Positions 16,714 to 25,169 of a stretch of DNA of 64,000 nt are shown piece after piece. Numbering within the stretch: the first letter of the stretch is position 1; each line of letters starts with the position of its first letter. The DNA comes from Hyphomonadaceae bacterium UBA7672. Lineage in GTDB: Bacteria; Pseudomonadota; Alphaproteobacteria; Caulobacterales; Hyphomonadaceae. Position numbers and translations under genes: made by a program. A model generated the notes under the pieces. That model was not told the origin of the DNA. It made no database searches and saw only the letters and a list, made by a program, of their open reading frames with translations. The DNA is taken from NCBI GenBank assembly GCA_002483135.1, contig DLHI01000005.1:1-64000 (forward strand). The letters run 5' to 3'.

Positions 16714-17595
16714 ATGCCATCCTCATGGGGGCAGCATATTGGCGTAGCGCTGTTGTCGGCGTCTGGCTGCGTTGTCGCCGGTTGCGCCGAGACCCCGGTT
16801 GCCTCGACCTATGCTGGCTGGACCGAAATGGCGGTGTTCGACCAGTTGTCCACCGCGCCTCCGATGCGCGCGATCGGTGGCCGCGCGCCCGATCCGGGGT
16901 TCATCATCGACTTCACGCGCGGCTTCGATAACAGGTCACAGGTTCTGTCCGACTGGTTCATGGACGCCGGCTGGCTGAAAGCCGATTTCAGTCCACACAA
17001 TGTCCGCTTCGATCAGGCTGGAATGACGCTCACCGTCGCGCGTCGCAAAGGCGGACCGACTCCCTATGTCGGCGCCGAATTCCAGCGCAACGGGTTCTAT
17101 GGGTTCGGGCGTTACGAGGTCGTCATGCGCACGGCGGAGGCGCAAGGCGTCGTCTCGTCCTTCTTTACTCACACGAGCGAATATTTCGGCGACAAGCATT
17201 CCGAAGTCGACTTCGAATTTGTCGGAAGCCGAACAACCGAGGTCCACACAGATTATTTCTGGGACGGCAAGAGCGACGCCCTCGACGTGCAGCTGTGGTT
17301 CGATGCATCGAAGGACTTGCATCTCTATGCTTTCGAATGGTTGCCCGACTCGATCACCTGGTATGTCGACGGCATCCAGATTCGACGGGTGGATGCAGAG
17401 TCCGCCGCCGCGCCCATCCCTCAGACCAGCGCCCGCGTCATGGCTAATATCTGGGCCGCCAACGAACACGCCGTTGAATGGGTGGGCGAGGCCGAAGGCC
17501 CAGGCAGCAGCGCGCTCTATCGCTGCATGTCGCACGTTCCGGAAGGCCGCTCGGGTCCGCAGTGCAGCGACAGCTTCACGCCGCCTGCTCGCTAG
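16714..17595 (+). CDS. Glycoside hydrolase family 16 lipoprotein
   Basis: A 293-residue GH16 endo-beta-glucanase-type enzyme. The catalytic motif ExDxE is present as EVDFEF, with Glu164, Asp166 and Glu168 as nucleophile, helper and acid/base; GFYGFGRYEVVMRTAEAQGVVSSFFT and FEWLPDSITWYVDG are further family motifs. The ATG at 16714 gives a signal peptide ending in VVAGC, so it is predicted to be a lipoprotein. GH16 enzymes such as ExsH/ExoK cleave exopolysaccharide, and the two adjacent convergent genes (GT2 and O-antigen-ligase-like) suggest it trims the polymer they make. Its end overlaps the GT2 gene end by four bases. Confidence 0.92.
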   Translation: MPSSWGQHIGVALLSASGCVVAGCAETPVASTYAGWTEMAVFDQLSTAPPMRAIGGRAPDPGFIIDFTRGFDNRSQVLSDWFMDAGWLKADFSPHNVRFDQAGMTLTVARRKGGPTPYVGAEFQRNGFYGFGRYEVVMRTAEAQGVVSSFFTHTSEYFGDKHSEVDFEFVGSRTTEVHTDYFWDGKSDALDVQLWFDASKDLHLYAFEWLPDSITWYVDGIQIRRVDAESAAAPIPQTSARVMANIWAANEHAVEWVGEAEGPGSSALYRCMSHVPEGRSGPQCSDSFTPPAR

Positions 17596-18554
17596 ACCAG
17601 CTTTCGCCGCAGGACCTTGCCCAGCGCGATCCTGCTGAAGAAGCCAAGCGTATAGATCGCCCCGCGCAAGTCAGACGCAAGCGTGCCCAGTGCGTTTCCG
17701 AGCTTGCGCGACTTCACTGCTTCTGTCGTCACCACCAGTTGATGAACATTCCGCAGCGTGCGGCGGCGATGCGCGATCGCCCGCCTGTCGGAGTCTGACA
17801 GCCGCCCCCCGTTTGCGTCAGCAAAGCGCCGCTCGGCATCCAGCCACGCCTGCGTATGCTCCGGCTTCAACCGGTGCGATATCGATCCGGCAGAGCGTGT
17901 GTAGAAATATCCCGGCTGCGCCAGGTAGGCCATCTTGCGCCCCTGGGCGAGGAGCCCCGCAACCAGATAGTAGTCCTCGCTGTTGCGGAGCGCCGTGTCA
18001 TAGACCGCGCCGGAGACCGGCAGCGCATCCCGCCGGAACAGTGGTTTCAGATAGCCGATACAGTCGCCGCGCTTCATCGGCGCGTTGAAAGCGATCCAGG
18101 TCGCAAGATCGATAGCGCGATCCCGAGAGAATGTCTCTGACGTCAGGAATCCTGTCCCGCTCAGTCGCGCGCCGGCCTCGTCCACTTCGATCATGTTGTC
18201 CGCGACGATGTCTGCGCCGGTTGTCTCGGCATGGCGGACAAGCCGCGCCAGCCTTTCCGGCGACATTGCATCGTCAGCATCAAGCACCGCGATGTAGCGT
18301 CCGCTTGCGAGGCCGATGGCGCGATTGCGGGCGGCTGAGGGGCCGCCATTCCCTTCGAGCCGACTGGCGATCACCCTGCTGTCCCGTGCAGCCATGCGTA
18401 GCGCAGCTGCCATCGTGCCATCCGGCGAGGCATCGTCGACGATGACGACCTCGACGCTTACGTCACTGGAGGCAAGAGCGGAGGCTACGGCCTTGTCGAG
18501 AAACCGCTCGGCCTTCCATGCCGCGATGATGACGCTCACATCAGGCCGGGTCAC
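17592..18554 (-). CDS. Family 2 glycosyltransferase
   Basis: A 320-residue GT-A fold inverting glycosyltransferase that moves a sugar from a nucleotide donor. Nucleotide-binding motifs are VSVIIAAWKAERFLDKAVASA at the start, VVIVDDASPDGT, GGPSAARNRAIGLASG and the metal-binding VLDADDAMS. The C-terminal basic region has no clear membrane helices. The start is taken as the GTG at 18554, which overlaps the stop of the upstream polymerase gene as GTGA, implying a coupled operon. The longer open frame above it is out of the family pattern. The product is likely an exopolysaccharide side chain or backbone sugar; sugar specificity is not visible. Confidence 0.92.
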   Translation of the reverse strand: MTRPDVSVIIAAWKAERFLDKAVASALASSDVSVEVVIVDDASPDGTMAAALRMAARDSRVIASRLEGNGGPSAARNRAIGLASGRYIAVLDADDAMSPERLARLVRHAETTGADIVADNMIEVDEAGARLSGTGFLTSETFSRDRAIDLATWIAFNAPMKRGDCIGYLKPLFRRDALPVSGAVYDTALRNSEDYYLVAGLLAQGRKMAYLAQPGYFYTRSAGSISHRLKPEHTQAWLDAERRFADANGGRLSDSDRRAIAHRRRTLRNVHQLVVTTEAVKSRKLGNALGTLASDLRGAIYTLGFFSRIALGKVLRRKLV

Positions 18555-19882
18555 GATGGAGCCTGCCTTGACGACTGTTTTCGCGCCACGAGTGCTCGCG
18601 CCGGTCTGGGTGGGCCGGGCTTGGGCTCGAGTTTTTCCCACCGCAGCGCGCCGATGAACAGAAGCACGGCCGTTCCCGCGAATTCCTGTGCGAGGTCGAT
18701 CTCGGCGGTTGATCGAATGATGATCATCACGCCCAGAACCAGGAAGGCGCCGTTGATGATGGTCTGGTTCCGCGCCCAGTTGAGGAACATGCGCACGATC
18801 GCCCAGATCGCGATGAAGACAGTCGCCCAGTATCCAGGATAGCCGAACGAGACGCCGTTCTCGAGATAGGAGCTGTGGAACGAGAAGCGGACATAGCGTT
18901 CGTAGAAGAAGTACTCGGTGATCGAGTTGGCTGCGCCGAACTCCGGTCGCCAAAATCCTTCCGCGCCAACTCCGGTCAGCGGGTGTTCCGCCATCAGGCG
19001 TTCAGCCGTCTGCCAGAGATAGGTGCGGCCGGTCAGCGTCGAGTCCTTGCCGAGTGCGTCAAGCAACTGGCCCATGGCGTCGAACTGCATCAGGCCGAAA
19101 AGCAGCAGCACTGCCCCGATCACCAAGGTCGCCACGGCGAGCAGCAGTAGTATCCGCATGTGCCGCACCCGCGCGGCTGGCTTCCAGAGAAACGAGTGCC
19201 CCAGCATCGCGGCGCCAGCGCCGAGCAGCAGCAATGTCGTCGTTGCCGATTTGGCCATCAGGATCGTGAAGACGGAAACCGGCAGCATAGCCAGCGCCGC
19301 GAGGCGGACCCACCGGTTCGAACCCTTGTCGAGAACCAGCGCCATGGCGCACGCGAACAGGATGAAGATGTTGACCGCGAGGAAGTTCTTCTGGCCGAAC
19401 ATCCCTGTCCAAGCCCCACCCACAGGGTTTGGCTTGATCACGGTCATGATCGCCGCGATGGATTCCACGAGGAAGAACACCAGCAGGATCTGGCGGCCAC
19501 TGAGGCGGCTTGCGGCGTAGATCGCCGGGATGGCTGTCAGCGCGAGAAGGATGCCCTTGCGGATCGCGTCGGTGGGAGCCGGGGCCCACGTAGCGGAGAT
19601 CAGGCACATCACAGGCAGGATGAAGGTTGGCAATGCGCGCATGATGGTCGGCATCGTCTGTGGCGCGAAGAGGATCATGGAGGCGCAGAAATAGGCGGCG
19701 CCCAGGAAGCGCAGCGGCTGCGCCCAGGTCAGCGGCAGGGCCGTGGACAGCACCCACGCAAACAGCATCACCATGTCGAGCCAGCTCATATGGCGCAGCA
19801 GCGACTTGGCCCTGACCGAATAGGTCATGGCTGCCGGTGGTACTGCCGCATCATGAGGAGCGCCCATGGCTGGTGGTCGCAT
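18551..19882 (-). CDS. O-antigen ligase/polymerase family membrane protein
   Basis: A 443-residue protein with about ten to eleven membrane helices and the Wzy_C-type region with the large periplasmic loop between helices (about 290-345: LTGRTYLWQTAERLMAEHPLTGVGAEGFW). The family includes WaaL ligases and Wzy/ExoQ polymerases; GQKNFLAVNIFILFACAMALV is typical of exopolysaccharide polymerases. Because it is co-transcribed with a GT2 and convergent with a GH16, an exopolysaccharide polymerase role is more likely than lipopolysaccharide ligation. The start at 19882 is the first of several in-frame ATGs (19867, 19828); the true one may be 19828. Confidence 0.85.
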   Translation of the reverse strand: MRPPAMGAPHDAAVPPAAMTYSVRAKSLLRHMSWLDMVMLFAWVLSTALPLTWAQPLRFLGAAYFCASMILFAPQTMPTIMRALPTFILPVMCLISATWAPAPTDAIRKGILLALTAIPAIYAASRLSGRQILLVFFLVESIAAIMTVIKPNPVGGAWTGMFGQKNFLAVNIFILFACAMALVLDKGSNRWVRLAALAMLPVSVFTILMAKSATTTLLLLGAGAAMLGHSFLWKPAARVRHMRILLLLAVATLVIGAVLLLFGLMQFDAMGQLLDALGKDSTLTGRTYLWQTAERLMAEHPLTGVGAEGFWRPEFGAANSITEYFFYERYVRFSFHSSYLENGVSFGYPGYWATVFIAIWAIVRMFLNWARNQTIINGAFLVLGVMIIIRSTAEIDLAQEFAGTAVLLFIGALRWEKLEPKPGPPRPARALVARKQSSRQAPS

Positions 19883-19890
19883 GAAAAACC

Positions 19891-19933
19891 GATCCCGCGG
19901 TTAACGAGGGTCGCGCCCCGTCCCCGCGGGATC
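19891..19933. repeat. Perfect 10-bp inverted repeat upstream of the polymerase gene
   Basis: GATCCCGCGG (19891-19900) and CCGCGGGATC (19924-19933) are exact reverse complements separated by 23 bases, ending nine bases before the polymerase start. It could be a leader stem-loop or operator. No T tract follows in either direction. Confidence 0.55.
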
Positions 19934-20136
19934 ACGGGATGGAACACACCTCGGGCAGGAGCGGAGCAATCTGCGTACCAGCAGGGGAGCTTGTCATCCC
20001 GAGGCCCCCTCTTACGCGAAACAAGCGCATTTACCACAACCGCGGCCCATGGAGCCCGAAAGGGCGCGACTTGGCGGCTCGTTCTGGTTTATGACGGGAC
20101 GCGCCACGGTTAATGGCCGGAAAGGGTGTTGCGCCG

Positions 20137-20964
20137 ATGTCCCAGATCAAGGTCGCCTGTATCCAGATGCGGTCGGGAACTGACATTGCAGAGAACATCG
20201 CATCGGCCAGCGCTGCCATCCGCCAGGCCGCCGGGCAGGGTGCGCAGCTTATCGCCACGCCGGAGATGACGACTCTGTTGGATCGCAAGCCCGGAGCATC
20301 CTGGGAGAAGTCCACGACCGAGAACGCCGATCCGGGTCTTGCCGCCTTCCGCGGGCTGGCAGGCGATCTCAAGGTCACGTTGCTCATCGGTTCGCTGGCC
20401 ATCCGTGTCGCCGACGGCAAGTGCGCCAATCGCAGCTTCCTCATCGGTCCCGACGGCGGTGTGCTGGCCCGATACGACAAGATTCACATGTTCGACGTGC
20501 AGCTGAATGCCGGAAACATCTACCGCGAGTCAGACAGCTACGCCCCCGGAGGCGCCGCCGTTCTCGCCCACGCGCCTGGCGTCGCGCTGGGAATGACAGT
20601 CTGCTATGATGTCCGCTTTCCAGAACTCTATCGCCAGCTCGCAGTCGCCGGCGCCCGCATCATCGCCGTTCCCGCCGCGTTCACGCGCATAACGGGCGAA
20701 GCGCACTGGCATGTCCTTCTGCGCTCCCGCGCCATCGAGACGGGCTGCTTCGTCATCGCTCCCGCGCAAGGCGGAAAGCATCAGGACGGCCGGGAGACCT
20801 TTGGCCATTCCCTCATCATCGATCCGTGGGGGAAAATCCTTGCCGAGGCTGGCGTCGATCCTGGCGTCATCATGGCGACGCTTGATCTTGCCCAGGTCGA
20901 CGAGGCGCGAGGGAAGATTCCCTCGCTGGCGCATGTTCGCCCATTCCGTCCCGTATCCGGTTAG
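20137..20964 (+). CDS. Carbon-nitrogen hydrolase (nitrilase superfamily), Nit1-type
   Basis: A 275-residue amidohydrolase with the Glu-Lys-Cys triad: Glu43 in IATPEMTTL, Lys115 in RYDKIHMFDV and Cys156 in VCYDVRFPELYRQL. This combination with DKIHMFD and PGG matches the Nit1/deaminated glutathione amidase branch, which repairs deaminated glutathione; omega-amidase activity is an alternative. The start at 20137 follows GGAAAGG; an in-frame ATG at 20113 is possible but shows no conservation. It is divergent from the polysaccharide operon and precedes the ModE-like regulator. Confidence 0.93.
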   Translation: MSQIKVACIQMRSGTDIAENIASASAAIRQAAGQGAQLIATPEMTTLLDRKPGASWEKSTTENADPGLAAFRGLAGDLKVTLLIGSLAIRVADGKCANRSFLIGPDGGVLARYDKIHMFDVQLNAGNIYRESDSYAPGGAAVLAHAPGVALGMTVCYDVRFPELYRQLAVAGARIIAVPAAFTRITGEAHWHVLLRSRAIETGCFVIAPAQGGKHQDGRETFGHSLIIDPWGKILAEAGVDPGVIMATLDLAQVDEARGKIPSLAHVRPFRPVSG

Positions 20965-21020
20965 GGCCCTTGCGCTTTCCGCCCCGCACTGTTTCGTTCG
21001 ACTGCAGGGAGAGAATCCGA

Positions 21021-21362
21021 ATGGCGGCCATTCGCATCACAGCGCGCATCATAGCCAAGGGCGAACGCGCCTTCGGTCCCGGCAAGGCCGACTTGCTCGA
21101 GCACATCGCCGCCGAGGGCTCGATCTCGAAGGCCGCCAAGGCGATGGACATGAGCTATTCGCGCGCCTGGCAACTGGTCGAGGCGATGAACACTGCTTTT
21201 CGCAAGCCGCTGGTCGAAGCCAGCACGGGCGGCAGGAGGGGCGGTGGCGCGGTTCTGACAAAGGCTGGTGAGGAAGTCCTCGAACTTTTCCGCCGTATGG
21301 AGAAGCGGCTTACTGAGGAGGCCGACGCCTTCTTCCCCGAATTTGAAAAGCGCCTCCGATAA
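21021..21362 (+). CDS. ModE-type winged-helix regulator, DNA-binding domain only
   Basis: A 113-residue LysR/ModE-type winged-helix protein: RITARIIAKGERAFGPGKADLLEHIAAEGSISKAAKAMDMSYSRAWQLVEAMN, then a wing rich in Gly and Arg. This is the N-terminal domain of ModE, a molybdate-responsive repressor, without the molybdate-binding di-MOP half, so it likely does not sense molybdate by itself. Solitary domains like this are frequent in alphaproteobacteria and regulate unidentified targets. The ATG at 21021 lies behind GCAGGGAGAGAA. Confidence 0.88.
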   Translation: MAAIRITARIIAKGERAFGPGKADLLEHIAAEGSISKAAKAMDMSYSRAWQLVEAMNTAFRKPLVEASTGGRRGGGAVLTKAGEEVLELFRRMEKRLTEEADAFFPEFEKRLR

Positions 21363-21380
21363 CGCCGTGAAAAGGGGACG

Positions 21381-21504
21381 ATGAGAGACATACGCCTATG
21401 GCGAGGGGCCGCTGATCGCGGCGGTAGTCGGAGTGATCGTCGGTATCGGTGTGCTCCTGCTTGCAGCCATCGTCACCTATCGCGTACGGGTGTTGAAACG
21501 CTGA
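21381..21504 (+). pseudogene. Possible frameshifted small single-pass membrane protein
   Basis: An ATG at 21381 behind AAAAGGGGACG starts MRD, but the frame then runs into the adjacent antiporter as nonsense. If one base is skipped near 21390, the next frame reads YAYGEGPLIAAVVGVIVGIGVLLLAAIV and ends TYRVRVLKR before TGA at 21502-21504: a typical single-pass membrane peptide of about 40 residues. The open part of this second frame lacks any ATG, GTG at 21433 being the first plausible start. A real indel, a sequencing error or programmed shifting all fit; the one-base offset is inferred. Confidence 0.4.
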
Positions 21505-21517
21505 CCAGGGATACGGC

Positions 21518-23368
21518 ATGGCGACTGAAGCTGCAGGCGGGATGGACCTTGGTCATGCGGTGATCCTGCTGGCGGCCGGCGTTGTCGCAGTGCCGATCTT
21601 CCGCCGACTCGGGCTTGGCGCGGTGCTTGGTTATCTGGCGGCTGGCCTCTTCATCGGCCCCTTCGGCCCGCTTGCCTCGCTCGGTTTGTTCAGCGACCCC
21701 GAAACAATCATCCATGTCGCCGAACTGGGCGTGGTGATGTTCCTGTTTCTCATCGGACTCGAAATGCGCCCGGCCAAGTTGTGGGCCATGCGGCGGGATA
21801 TCTTCGGGCTAGGAGCCACGCAGGTCCTCACCTGCGGCGCGCTGCTCTCCGGCGTCGCTATCCTGTTTGGATTGCCGCCTGCGGCCGCCGTCATTGGCGC
21901 CATGGGCTTTGTCCTGTCGTCGACCGCCGTGATCATGAAAATGATGGACGATCGTGGCGAGACCGCAGCTCCCAGCGGACAGCGCTCCGTCGCTATCCTG
22001 CTACTTGAAGATCTCGCGATTATCCCGCTGCTCGCTCTTGTCGCCGTGCTCGCGAGCCTCAATCCCGCAACGCCTGAAACCGGCTCGGGACAGCCCTGGT
22101 GGCAAGCGCTTGGCATTGCCGTTGGCTCCGTGGCGTTGGTATTCATCGCCGGAAAGTGGCTGATGAACCCGATCTTCGGAATCCTGGCTCGCTCGGGCGC
22201 GCGCGAGGTGATGACCGCCGCCGCCCTCCTTGTTGTGCTTGGCGCGGCCTACTTCCTCGACTGGGGCGGCCTGTCGATGGGCATGGGCGCATTCCTCGCG
22301 GGCGTCCTGCTTTCCGAATCCACCTTCCGCCACCAGCTCGAAGCAGACGTGGAGCCCTTCCGGGGCATCCTGCTCGGCCTGTTCTTCCTGGGCGTCGGTA
22401 TGTCGCTCAATCTGCCGCTGGTGGTGTCACAGTGGCAGCTGATTATCGGCGGCGTTCTGGCGTTCATGCTGGTGAAGTCGCTGGGCATCTACGTTGTCGC
22501 GCGCCTCTTTGGCGCCAGCAATCGCGAGTCGCTGCGCCGCGCCGCATTGTTCGCCCAGGGCGGCGAGTTTGCTTTCGTGCTCTTTGCAGAAGCGTTACGC
22601 GCGGGAGTCATGTCGGACAACGCCTCGGCCAGCATGACGGCGATCGTCATTCTCTCCATGGCGCTCACCCCGCTGGTCGTCATCCTGCTTGAGCGCCTTC
22701 TGCCCAAGGAAAAGGAGTCGATGGCAGGCATCGAGGAAGCGACCGACCTGCACGGACGCGTCCTCTTCATCGGCTTTGGCCGATTCGCGCAGGTAGTCTC
22801 GCAGCCGCTCCTGGCAAAGGGGATCGACGTGTCGATCATTGAGGTCGATGTGGAGATGATCCGCGCCGCCGGCCAGTTCGGCTTCAAGGTCTATTATGGC
22901 GACGGCACGCGCCTCGACGTGCTGCATGCGTCTGGCGCCCATACGGCCGAGGCGATCCTAGTCTGCGTCGACAAGCAGGAAGCCGCAGACAAGATCGTGG
23001 AGCTCTGCAAGGCTGAATTCCCGCACGCCAAGCTGTTCGTTCGGGCCTTTGATCGCGGCCACGCCATCCGTCTCATAAATGCCGGCGTCGATTACCAGCT
23101 TCGCGAGGTGCTGGAATCCGCGGTGGTCTTCGGCCGCCGCGTGTTGATCGATCTTGGCGTCGAGGAAGAGGAGGCGGACGAGATAATTGGCGAAGTCCGC
23201 CGTCGCGACGAACAGCGTCTTGAGATGCAGATCGCCGGCGGGTTGCGCGCCGGACTGACGCTGATGCGCGGCAACATCGCCACCACACAGCCCGCGCCCC
23301 TCGTCGTTCCCCGGAAAGAAGGCGAGGCTCTAAACAAGGAAGCCGCCGAAGTTATCGGTGAGGATTGA
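21518..23368 (+). CDS. Kef-type K+/H+ antiporter (monovalent cation:proton antiporter 2 family) with TrkA-N domain
   Basis: A 616-residue CPA2 transporter. The membrane domain (about 10-385) has 12 or so helices including GLFIGPFGP, HVAELGVVMFLFLIGLEM, LLLEDLAIIPLLALV and FFLGVGMSL. A RCK/TrkA-N domain follows (about 410-530) with GFGRFAQVV as the nucleotide-binding glycine motif and GDGTRLDVL. KefB/KefC proteins expel K+ during electrophile stress, gated by glutathione adducts; no KefF/KefG partner lies nearby. The final 80 residues are charged (EEEEADEIIGEVRRRDEQR). The start at 21518 is 13 bases past the small broken gene. Confidence 0.95.
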   Translation: MATEAAGGMDLGHAVILLAAGVVAVPIFRRLGLGAVLGYLAAGLFIGPFGPLASLGLFSDPETIIHVAELGVVMFLFLIGLEMRPAKLWAMRRDIFGLGATQVLTCGALLSGVAILFGLPPAAAVIGAMGFVLSSTAVIMKMMDDRGETAAPSGQRSVAILLLEDLAIIPLLALVAVLASLNPATPETGSGQPWWQALGIAVGSVALVFIAGKWLMNPIFGILARSGAREVMTAAALLVVLGAAYFLDWGGLSMGMGAFLAGVLLSESTFRHQLEADVEPFRGILLGLFFLGVGMSLNLPLVVSQWQLIIGGVLAFMLVKSLGIYVVARLFGASNRESLRRAALFAQGGEFAFVLFAEALRAGVMSDNASASMTAIVILSMALTPLVVILLERLLPKEKESMAGIEEATDLHGRVLFIGFGRFAQVVSQPLLAKGIDVSIIEVDVEMIRAAGQFGFKVYYGDGTRLDVLHASGAHTAEAILVCVDKQEAADKIVELCKAEFPHAKLFVRAFDRGHAIRLINAGVDYQLREVLESAVVFGRRVLIDLGVEEEEADEIIGEVRRRDEQRLEMQIAGGLRAGLTLMRGNIATTQPAPLVVPRKEGEALNKEAAEVIGED

Positions 23369-23383
23369 CCTCGTGCAGCACGT

Positions 23384-24028
23384 CTAGCCGGCAGGCGCGT
23401 AGAGCCGAATCTCTACGCCGTCGACCACAACCGTCTCCGCAATCCGCGTGCCGGCTTTGCGCGCCACCGCCGCGAGGCAGCGTGGATAGAGCGCATGCTC
23501 CGCCCTGAGCACGCGTGCTGCCAGCGTTTCGGGTGTGTCGCCCTCGATCACATCGATCTCGGCCTGCCCGATCATCGGACCCTCATCCACACCTGCAGTC
23601 ACCTGGTGAACCGTGCAACCATGCACAGTGTCGCCAGCTTCGAGGCAACGCTTGTGCGTGTCCACGCCCGGATATTTCGGCAGCAGGGATGGGTGAATGT
23701 TGATCAGCCGACCAGCCCATTCATTTACAAACCATGGCGTCAGCACACGCATGAACCCGGCCAGCGCGACCAACTCGACGCCAGCTGCCTTCAGCCGCGC
23801 ATCCACCGCCCGCTCGAATGCTTCTCGATCCTTGCCGAACGGCTTGTGGTCGACGGTTTCAGTCGCCACGCCATAGCCTCGCGCCTTCTCGAGGCCGCCT
23901 GCATCCAACTTGTTCGCAATGACGATCACCGGTTGGTAGGGGCAGTCCGGCGTCTGTGACGCCTTCAGCAGCGCTTCCATATTGGAGCCGCGTCCGGAGA
24001 TCAGAATGCCGAGCCGTTTCGCACTCAC
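23384..24028 (-). CDS. purN: Phosphoribosylglycinamide formyltransferase
   Basis: PurN transfers formyl from 10-formyl-THF to GAR in purine synthesis. The 214 residues have the ribose-phosphate loop ISGRGSNMEALL and the catalytic Asn-His-Asp set in NIHPSLLPKYPGVDTHKRCLE and VHQVTAGVDEGPMIGQ. The start is a GTG at 24028 whose GTGA overlaps the purM stop, so purM and purN are translationally coupled. It converges with the antiporter, 15 bases apart. Confidence 0.96.
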   Translation of the reverse strand: MSAKRLGILISGRGSNMEALLKASQTPDCPYQPVIVIANKLDAGGLEKARGYGVATETVDHKPFGKDREAFERAVDARLKAAGVELVALAGFMRVLTPWFVNEWAGRLINIHPSLLPKYPGVDTHKRCLEAGDTVHGCTVHQVTAGVDEGPMIGQAEIDVIEGDTPETLAARVLRAEHALYPRCLAAVARKAGTRIAETVVVDGVEIRLYAPAG

Positions 24029-25056
24029 GCGCGGGCCAGCTCGCCAATCACAAAGGGCGCTTCGCCCTCGTTCGCCAACCGCTCCATCAGCGGATTGGCG
24101 ACTTGCGGATCAACCGCCATCACAAGGCCGACGCCGCAGTTGAACGTGCGGCGCATCTCCTCATCCGAAACCGAGCCTGCACGCTGCAACCAGTCGAATA
24201 CAGGCGGCAGGGTCACGGCCTTGTAGTCGATCTTCGGCACAAGATGATCCGGGCACATGCGCGGCGCGTTCTCGGTGAGTCCGCCGCCGGTGATATGCGC
24301 AAGCCCCTTGATGCGCTTCATGCGGATCAGCGGCAGCACGGACTTCACGTAGATACGCGTGGGGGCCAGCAGAGCCTCGCCCAGCGTCTTGCTCGCGTCG
24401 AATGGTGCGGCGTCAGTCAGCGCGAGACCGCTACGCTCCACGATACGGCGGATAAGCGAAAAGCCGTTCGAGTGAGGACCCGACGAGGGTAGGGCGACCA
24501 GAACATCGCCCGCCTTCATTTCATCCGTCTTAGGAAGGACGTCCGTGCGCTCTACCGCGCCCACGACGAATCCGGCCAGATCGTAATGGCCCGGCGCATA
24601 CATGCCCGGCATTTCGGCGGTTTCCCCACCCACCAGCGTACACCCGGCCTGACGGCAGCCTTCGGCGATTCCCGAAACGACTTTCGCCGCGGTCCCGGTC
24701 TCCAGCTTTCCGGTGGCGAAATAATCCAGGAAAAAGAGTGGTTCGGCGCCCTGGGCCAACACATCGTTGGCGCACATGGCGACCAGATCTATGCCGATGG
24801 TTTCGTGCCGCCCTGTGGCGAACGCCAGCATCAGCTTTGTTCCAACCCCGTCTGTGCCCGAAACGAGGATCGGATCCTTGAAGCCGGCAGCCTTCAGGTC
24901 GAACAGCCCGCCGAAGCCGCCCAGGTCGCCGGCTGCGCCGGGCCGCCGGGTCGAGGCGGCCATCGGCTTGATGGCATCCACAAGTTCTTCGCCCGCATCG
25001 ATATCGACGCCTGCATCGCGATAGGTGAGGGGCTTTGAAGAATCCGGCTTTGACAT
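24025..25056 (-). CDS. purM: Phosphoribosylformylglycinamidine cyclo-ligase (AIR synthase)
   Basis: PurM closes the imidazole ring of AIR with ATP. The 343 residues contain YRDAGVDIDAGEELVD, DGVGTKLMLAF, DLVAMCANDVL, LVGGETAEMPGMY and HITGGGLTENAPRM, all typical. The start at 25056 (MSKPDSSKPLTYRDAG) is the first to match the family; the open frame above adds an unconserved Arg/Cys-rich peptide. It is the promoter-proximal gene of purM-purN, divergent from the DUF2066 gene. Confidence 0.97.
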   Translation of the reverse strand: MSKPDSSKPLTYRDAGVDIDAGEELVDAIKPMAASTRRPGAAGDLGGFGGLFDLKAAGFKDPILVSGTDGVGTKLMLAFATGRHETIGIDLVAMCANDVLAQGAEPLFFLDYFATGKLETGTAAKVVSGIAEGCRQAGCTLVGGETAEMPGMYAPGHYDLAGFVVGAVERTDVLPKTDEMKAGDVLVALPSSGPHSNGFSLIRRIVERSGLALTDAAPFDASKTLGEALLAPTRIYVKSVLPLIRMKRIKGLAHITGGGLTENAPRMCPDHLVPKIDYKAVTLPPVFDWLQRAGSVSDEEMRRTFNCGVGLVMAVDPQVANPLMERLANEGEAPFVIGELARA

Positions 25057-25169
25057 GCCGCGCCAGTAACATGTGCGCCGGGTGCAGGCCAGACTCCGCC
25101 CCGCCTTACGCGGCATTCATGCACAAGCCGCCTTACAATGGCCGGAAGCCGCCGCTATGGTCCGTCGCT

